NCBI RefSeq assembly: GCF_000424985.1
Contig: NZ_AUKX01000006.1
Span: 20,755 to 84,754 of the forward strand
Reading direction: 5' to 3'
DNA: 64,000 bases
Source of the DNA: Arenibacter latericius DSM 15913
GTDB lineage: Bacteria; Bacteroidota; Bacteroidia; Flavobacteriales; Flavobacteriaceae
The translations under genes and the position numbers were made by a program. Position 1 is the stretch's first letter. Each line of letters begins with the position of its first letter. The notes beneath the pieces were generated by a model. It ran no database searches. It was not told where the DNA came from and saw only the letters and a list, made by a program, of their open reading frames with translations. Shown here in pieces: positions 59,482 through 64,000 of the stretch.

Positions 59482-60612
59482 TTAGATACTTATTTTATTA
59501 TTTCGTGCTGCTACTTTCCAACTTCCTGTGATAGTGCCTTCAATGGCCGTTAAGACCTCATTGTACTTTGCAACCGTTGGGCAGATATGTTTAGGGATGG
59601 CATAGGCAAGATCGCCCACTCTTGGCTGAGATTTTGGCGGACAAGCTACTACCAAATGTTCTTCGCTCTGACTTATTTGCTCGGTGTTATCAATATTTAA
59701 AAATTCTACTCGTGGAAAGTTCATTTCTGAGGCCACCCATTTATGGCCAAGATCAAAACATATTTTGCCCATATTAGGCTTGCTAACCACTCTCGTTAAA
59801 AGTACAGCCGCAGGAAGAAATTCTAGCTCACTAAAGGAAGTGCCGTAACCGGAATCCCATAATAATGTGGTTCCTGGACTAGTTTCTACGCCTTTCCGAA
59901 TCGCATGAAAAGGAAAAGTGGGTGAGCCTCCTGCTATAATATTCGGAACCGGAATTTCCGCATTTTCCAATTCCTTTTTTAGGGATAAAACAGCTGCAAA
60001 ATCCTGATCGCATTCTTTTTTTCTCTCTTTTGGATCTTTGGCTCGGATATGACCGTCATATACATGTAGTCCGCAAGCGTTAACATTCGGATTATGATGT
60101 AGCCATTTATAGAGCTCATGAGCAGACTGGTTAGGTAGTATTCCGCTTCTATCCATACCATTATTAATGTCTAACCACAGGGATATTTTTAGGTTCTTTT
60201 CTGCAGCCATTTTTGCCATTTCTTTGGCGGTTTCTATATTATCAGTTAATGTGGAAAAATTGGAATCTGGAAAAGTCGCCATCAAGCTAAAAAACCGGGC
60301 AATATTGGCTGCAACAGGTTGCATTGCCAAAAGGATGTCCTTGGCGCTGCATTTGCTTAAGAGCTCGGCCTCTGCAATAGTGGCGCATTTAAATTTTTCA
60401 ATACCATGATTCATTTGCATGTGAATGATTTGGGCAGTCTTATGGGTTTTAATATGAGGCCTTAAATGCTGGGCGCCTCCTGCTATCCTAATCATGGTTT
60501 TAATATTCGCTTCTATCCGCTCCGGGTAGACTACTAGAGCAGGTGTATTGATATGATTGGAGTTGGTTATGGTATACCAATCTTTATTGGAGATATATTT
60601 TTTACTTTCCAT
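59482..60612 (-). CDS. D-threonine aldolase-like PLP-dependent enzyme
   Basis: 376 residues of the fold-type III (alanine racemase-like) family. The PLP lysine lies in LRPHIKTHKTAQIIHMQM (about 52-69); further motifs are DINNGMDRSGI, GLHVYDGHIR and the C-terminal metal-binding HICPTVAKYNEV, which has the His and Cys ligands of D-threonine aldolases/D-serine dehydratases. It probably cleaves a beta-hydroxy D-amino acid such as D-threonine. The upstream gene, three bases away, is a GntP-family permease, a likely uptake partner. Confidence 0.9.
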   Translation of the reverse strand: MESKKYISNKDWYTITNSNHINTPALVVYPERIEANIKTMIRIAGGAQHLRPHIKTHKTAQIIHMQMNHGIEKFKCATIAEAELLSKCSAKDILLAMQPVAANIARFFSLMATFPDSNFSTLTDNIETAKEMAKMAAEKNLKISLWLDINNGMDRSGILPNQSAHELYKWLHHNPNVNACGLHVYDGHIRAKDPKERKKECDQDFAAVLSLKKELENAEIPVPNIIAGGSPTFPFHAIRKGVETSPGTTLLWDSGYGTSFSELEFLPAAVLLTRVVSKPNMGKICFDLGHKWVASEMNFPRVEFLNIDNTEQISQSEEHLVVACPPKSQPRVGDLAYAIPKHICPTVAKYNEVLTAIEGTITGSWKVAARNNKISI

Positions 60613-60615
60613 AGA

Positions 60616-61932
60616 TTATATAAATAAACTTAAGATTAAGACACCTAATAGTCCCATTACTCCAACCGTAGTTTCCATAACAGTCCATGTGCGTAGTGTA
60701 TCATTTACAGATAAATTAAAATACTCTTTAAATAACCAAAATCCACTATCGTTTACATGGGAGAGCATTAGACTGCCCGACCCAATAGCTAATACCATTA
60801 GCTCTGGACTGGTCCCAGTGGCAGAAACAAGAGGTAATACAATTCCTGCCGTAGTTAATCCCGCTACAGTAGCTGAACCTACACATACCCTAATAATTGT
60901 GGCTACCATCCACCCTAAAATAAGGGGAGATAAGGCAGAGTCTTTTAAAATTTCTGCAATGTATATACTTACCCCACTATCTATTAGGACTTGTTTTAAG
61001 GCTCCGGCCCCCGCTATAATAAATAGAATCATGGTAATCCCAGAGATGCCACTACTTACCGAGTTCATAATTTCCGGCATTTTCTTTCCTCTATTTAAGC
61101 CTAAGGTATAAATAGCAACTAAGACTGATATGAGCATGGCCACTGCTGGGTTTCCAATAAAATTGATAAAGGGCATAATGGGATTGTCCGCAGTTATAAA
61201 GAGATTAGCGAGGGTTGCTAGCATAATTAAAATGATGGGTAATAGTGCCGTAAAAATACTAGTAGCAATCCCAGGCATTTCGGATTCTTTTAAAATACGA
61301 GGGTTTACAAATTCTTTTAAGGGAGTGGCTTCAATAGTTTTTATTGTTCGTGAAAATAAGGGGCCCGCAACAATGATAGCAGGAATGGCGATTATTATCC
61401 CATACAGGAGGGTTTTTCCAATATCCGCATTAAAAGTGGTGGCTATAGCAGTAGGAGCAGGATGCGGTGGTAAGTACCCGTGGGTAACAGATAATGCAGC
61501 TATCATGGGGAGTCCAACGTACAATAACGGAAGCCGAGTGGAAGCAGCAATGGTGAAAATTAAAGGAATCAAGATTACAAAACCTACAGTATAGAACATA
61601 GGAATACCCACAATAAAACCTGTAAGTACCAATGCCCACTGTATATTTTTAATTCCAAATTTAGCTATCAATCTGGTGGTAATCTGCTGGGCAGCTCCGC
61701 TATCTGCTACTAGTTTGCCTAACATAGCGCCCAATCCTAATATTATTATTAAAAAGCCAAGCGTACTACCCATTCCATCCTGTATGGATTGTATTAGCAT
61801 TTTCAGTTCCATACCCTGTGCAATTCCTACCGCAAGAGAAACGATAATAAAGGTAATAAAAGCGTTGAGTTTAATTCTGGCGATTAGGATAAAGAGGAGT
61901 AGTATCCCAAGGACTACGATTAGTAAAGGCAT
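60616..61932 (-). CDS. GntP-family permease
   Basis: 438 residues, about 12 membrane helices. Family motifs are LGLGAMLGKLVADSGAAQQI, SVTHGYLPPHPAPTAIATTF, GSATVAGLTTAGIVLPLV and GSLMLSHVNDSGFWLFKEYF near the C-terminus. The family carries gluconate, D-serine or other hydroxy acids with protons. The gene is co-transcribed with a D-threonine aldolase-like enzyme, which favours a D-amino acid or hydroxy acid substrate over gluconate. That choice is inferred. Confidence 0.9.
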   Translation of the reverse strand: MPLLIVVLGILLLFILIARIKLNAFITFIIVSLAVGIAQGMELKMLIQSIQDGMGSTLGFLIIILGLGAMLGKLVADSGAAQQITTRLIAKFGIKNIQWALVLTGFIVGIPMFYTVGFVILIPLIFTIAASTRLPLLYVGLPMIAALSVTHGYLPPHPAPTAIATTFNADIGKTLLYGIIIAIPAIIVAGPLFSRTIKTIEATPLKEFVNPRILKESEMPGIATSIFTALLPIILIMLATLANLFITADNPIMPFINFIGNPAVAMLISVLVAIYTLGLNRGKKMPEIMNSVSSGISGITMILFIIAGAGALKQVLIDSGVSIYIAEILKDSALSPLILGWMVATIIRVCVGSATVAGLTTAGIVLPLVSATGTSPELMVLAIGSGSLMLSHVNDSGFWLFKEYFNLSVNDTLRTWTVMETTVGVMGLLGVLILSLFI

Positions 61933-62188
61933 AGGGTAAATTTAGTGGTGTATATAGGTTTATGCCATTAAATATACTGTTTAATTTATATAAAAATACT
62001 GGACCATTCATGAAGTTTCTATTTAAAGTTTGTTAGAAAGTAGTATGTAGGAATTAAATTAAATTGTTCAGGGGAATGGATTCTAAGTGTAAATTAATAG
62101 ATAAATGTTTTATATTGGGTGGTTTTAATTAGAACCAAGCTTATTGAATTTTAACCACATTCAGCTATCACCATAGAAATCAATATTT

Positions 62189-62500
62189 ATGAATGAAGTA
62201 AATACAAATAACAGCCAAAATTCTAATGGACAAACCATTATTGTAAATCAAAAAACCGAATCTAATGGGTTGGGAACAGCGGGTTTTGTACTATCTATTA
62301 TAGCTCTTGTTGCTGGATGTTTGCCATTTGTAGGGTGGACTGTTTGGTTTTTAGGATTGTTGTTTTCTTTTATAGGAGTTTTTAAACGACCAAGAGGACT
62401 TGCTATCGCCGGCTTGGTTATTTCTTTGATAGGATTTTTCCTTTTCCTATTTGTGTTTTCAACCTTGGCTTTGTTCGGAGCACTTGCAGAAGGAATTTAG
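62189..62500 (+). CDS. DUF4190 small membrane protein
   Basis: 103 residues. A polar Asn/Gln-rich N-terminus is followed by two membrane helices in the DUF4190 pattern (GTAGFVLSIIALVAGCLPFV, WFLGLLFSFIGVFKRPRGLA, IAGLVISLIGFFLFLFVF). The function of the family is unknown. The gene stands alone. Confidence 0.85.
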   Translation: MNEVNTNNSQNSNGQTIIVNQKTESNGLGTAGFVLSIIALVAGCLPFVGWTVWFLGLLFSFIGVFKRPRGLAIAGLVISLIGFFLFLFVFSTLALFGALAEGI

Positions 62501-62531
62501 GGGTTGAGTAAATTTATATTTTATAGGTGGT

Positions 62532-63107
62532 TTAAAAAGAGTAAGTGAACCTTAAAGAGTAATTATCCTTATATCTAGAAAAGCCAAGATCAACTCGTTT
62601 CTTTTGATGTGGTTTTGTAAATAAGTAGGTGCTTCCAATTCCGATAGCCGCACCGGCAAATACATCCCAAAAGTCGTGAAATCCATCTGGCCCCTCAGTT
62701 CTACTTACTGCAACTATAGTAGCAAGTAGATAGGCGGGGATACCATAGTTCCACCCATACCTTCGTTGAATAAAGGAGGCTCCGGAAAAGGCAGATGAGG
62801 TATGGCCAGAGGGGAACGAGTCATATAGGTCTCTACCCTCGGGTCTTTTCTTTTTAGTCAATTCTTTTAAGGAGTAAGTGAGGGCTAGGGTAGTAGCATA
62901 GGAGAAAGCTAGTTTTTTTGTCCCTTGATAATCTTTATGAACTAAAGTCATTATTCCCGCACTGAGAGGTAACGCCAATTGAAGTACATCTCCAGTGTCT
63001 TCTAACACATATTCCCATTTTTCATGCCCCCCTTCTGTATCCTGCGCAACCCCAACACTACTTAATAATAGAAAAGCCCATAATAGGGTAGTAGCAGTGA
63101 ATTTCAT
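62532..63107 (-). CDS. Exported PAP2-family phosphatase
   Basis: 191 residues. Signal peptide MKFTATTLLWAFLLLSSVGVAQ, then the acid phosphatase motifs K81-x6-R-P (KELTKKKRPEG), P-S-G-H (99-102, SFPSGHTSSAFSG) and S-R-x7-H (135-144, SRTEGPDGFHDFWD). It is shorter than lipid-phosphate phosphatases and probably acts on a membrane lipid diphosphate or a phosphorylated metabolite in the periplasm. The substrate is unknown. Confidence 0.9.
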   Translation of the reverse strand: MKFTATTLLWAFLLLSSVGVAQDTEGGHEKWEYVLEDTGDVLQLALPLSAGIMTLVHKDYQGTKKLAFSYATTLALTYSLKELTKKKRPEGRDLYDSFPSGHTSSAFSGASFIQRRYGWNYGIPAYLLATIVAVSRTEGPDGFHDFWDVFAGAAIGIGSTYLFTKPHQKKRVDLGFSRYKDNYSLRFTYSF

Positions 63108-63367
63108 TTGGCGCTGTTTGTATAAGTAAGTTAATGAAAATATGTGGTGTATAAAAAATATACAGCTAGGACCTTAAGGTTTGGATAAAGTAATGTTTAG
63201 GTTTACATGGGTTTATTTCGTAACTTTAAATATAGCCCCTAATGAAACGGAAAGCTAGCTACTTCCCTTTTTTGACGTCCCCCGTCGATGGAGAATTATT
63301 ATTAAATCAACCCCGCCCCTTCATCTTGTATTTGTGAATTTAATAGTCTTCATCTAATAGTTACGCT

Positions 63368-64000
63368 ATGGCACCACCATTCATTCTTATCGTCTTAATT
63401 GTTTTATTTTTCTTATCTGGGATCCGAATTGTATATGAATATAAGCGGGCCCTAAAATTTAGGTTCGGGAGGTATGTGAATACCTTGCAACCGGGATTTA
63501 GGTGGATTATTCCTATAGTAGAGACCATTCAGGTGGTAGATATCCGGGTAATTACTATCAATATAATTTCCCAAGAAGTAATGACCGAAGATAATGTGCC
63601 CTGTAGTATAGATGGAGTGGTGTTTTTTAGGATAAATAGTCCAGAAAAAGCTGTTTTAGAAGTAGAGGAATTCCGTTTTGCCATCACCCAATTATCCCAG
63701 GCTGCTTTAAGGGATGTCTGTGGGAAAGTGGAATTGGATACTATCTTATCTAAAAGGGAGGAGATGGGAAAAAATATAAAGGCTATTGTGGAGTTGGAAA
63801 CCAAGGAATGGGGAATAGAAATTATAGATGTTAAAATAAAAGACATCCAATTGCCCGAAAATATGAAACGTATGATGGCTAACCAGGCCGAGGCGGAACG
63901 CTCTAGAAGGGCTAGGATTATCCTAGCATTGGCAGAAGAACAGGCTGCTGGAAAATTGCTAGAAGCCGGGAAACTTATAGATCAGTCTCCATCAGCAATT
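63368..64000 (+). CDS. SPFH-domain slipin, 3'-truncated by window edge
   Basis: The first 211 residues of a stomatin/slipin-like protein, reading open from the ATG at 63368 to the end of the window. An N-terminal membrane hairpin (FILIVLIVLFFLSGIRIVYE) is followed by the SPFH domain: LKFRFGRYVNTLQPGFRWII, VVDIRVITINIISQEVMTED, EFRFAITQLSQAALRDVCGK, VELDTILSKREEMG and the helical AEAERSRRARIILALAEEQA. Slipins form oligomers on membranes and often pair with NfeD-type proteases; the partner gene would lie outside. Confidence 0.9.
   Translation, partial: MAPPFILIVLIVLFFLSGIRIVYEYKRALKFRFGRYVNTLQPGFRWIIPIVETIQVVDIRVITINIISQEVMTEDNVPCSIDGVVFFRINSPEKAVLEVEEFRFAITQLSQAALRDVCGKVELDTILSKREEMGKNIKAIVELETKEWGIEIIDVKIKDIQLPENMKRMMANQAEAERSRRARIILALAEEQAAGKLLEAGKLIDQSPSAI

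Noticed and set aside
60557-61111. 184-codon plus-strand open frame across the D-threonine aldolase / GntP boundary
   Set aside because: Antisense to two well-recognised genes, with low-complexity composition.
1-64000. tRNA or rRNA genes, CRISPR arrays, prophage, insertion sequences, or a defence island
   Set aside because: I looked through the gaps between genes on both strands and found no cloverleaf, regular spacer array, transposase, integrase or defence gene. The gaps are short and mostly promoters and terminators.

Overview
The window is chromosomal DNA from a member of the Bacteroidota, almost certainly a flavobacterium (Flavobacteriaceae, probably an aerobic marine-type lineage). The evidence is AT-rich DNA, the promoter box TAnnTTTG with no Shine-Dalgarno sequences, two type IX secretion (T9SS) sorting domains, TonB-dependent receptors with carboxypeptidase-D-like extensions, lineage-typical families (DUF4271, DUF4296, DUF3098, DUF3127, DUF6807), and the synteny ftsX-DUF3098-uppP-truB. 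I see no rRNA, tRNA, CRISPR array, phage, insertion sequence or plasmid backbone. Sixty-four genes are called. The first and the last are cut by the window edges.

Layout. 1-4.6 kb: a tandem pair of small secreted PepSY-like proteins, then a sigma-54 response regulator convergent with a hybrid histidine kinase. 4.7-7.1 kb: a TPP riboswitch controlling a TonB receptor, so probably an outer-membrane thiamine importer. 7.4-12.9 kb: an oxidoreductase / DUF1080 / DUF6807 divergon that looks like a 3-keto-glycoside breakdown locus. 12.9-24 kb: housekeeping genes (greA, HIT, orphan kinase, flavin reductase, DUF3127, aat, tag, TonB-like protein, truB-uppP-DUF3098-ftsX). 24-34.7 kb: leuS, zinc peptidase, ferritin, Lrp and saccharopine dehydrogenase, DUF423, pckA, hemD-DUF4271. 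35-41.8 kb: a glycosyltransferase-dihydroorotase-DUF4296 operon, an epimerase, tyrS, a lipoprotein and a LuxE-like enzyme.

41.8-49.3 kb holds the most system-like accessory block: a beta-helix lipoprotein, a large TonB receptor and two tiny proteins that are little more than T9SS sorting domains, all transcribed leftward and divergent from a PhoB/PhoR-like two-component pair. I infer a regulated nutrient (possibly phosphorus) uptake locus. 49.4-54.1 kb: trmB, LysE and a cysteine-less alkyltransferase-like protein, followed by an Fe-S/electron-transfer run (Mrp, NifU C-terminal domain, ferredoxin reductase, ferredoxin). 54.2-64 kb: an ABC half-transporter, a penicillin-acylase-family enzyme, a D-threonine-aldolase-like enzyme with a GntP permease, DUF4190, PAP2 and the start of a slipin.

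The genome is tightly packed. Six convergent gene pairs overlap at their stop codons by 4-26 bases, and several start codons lie only 4-6 bases after a TAnnTTTG box, which suggests leaderless mRNAs. Functions are assigned from motifs and family knowledge only. No database search was possible.
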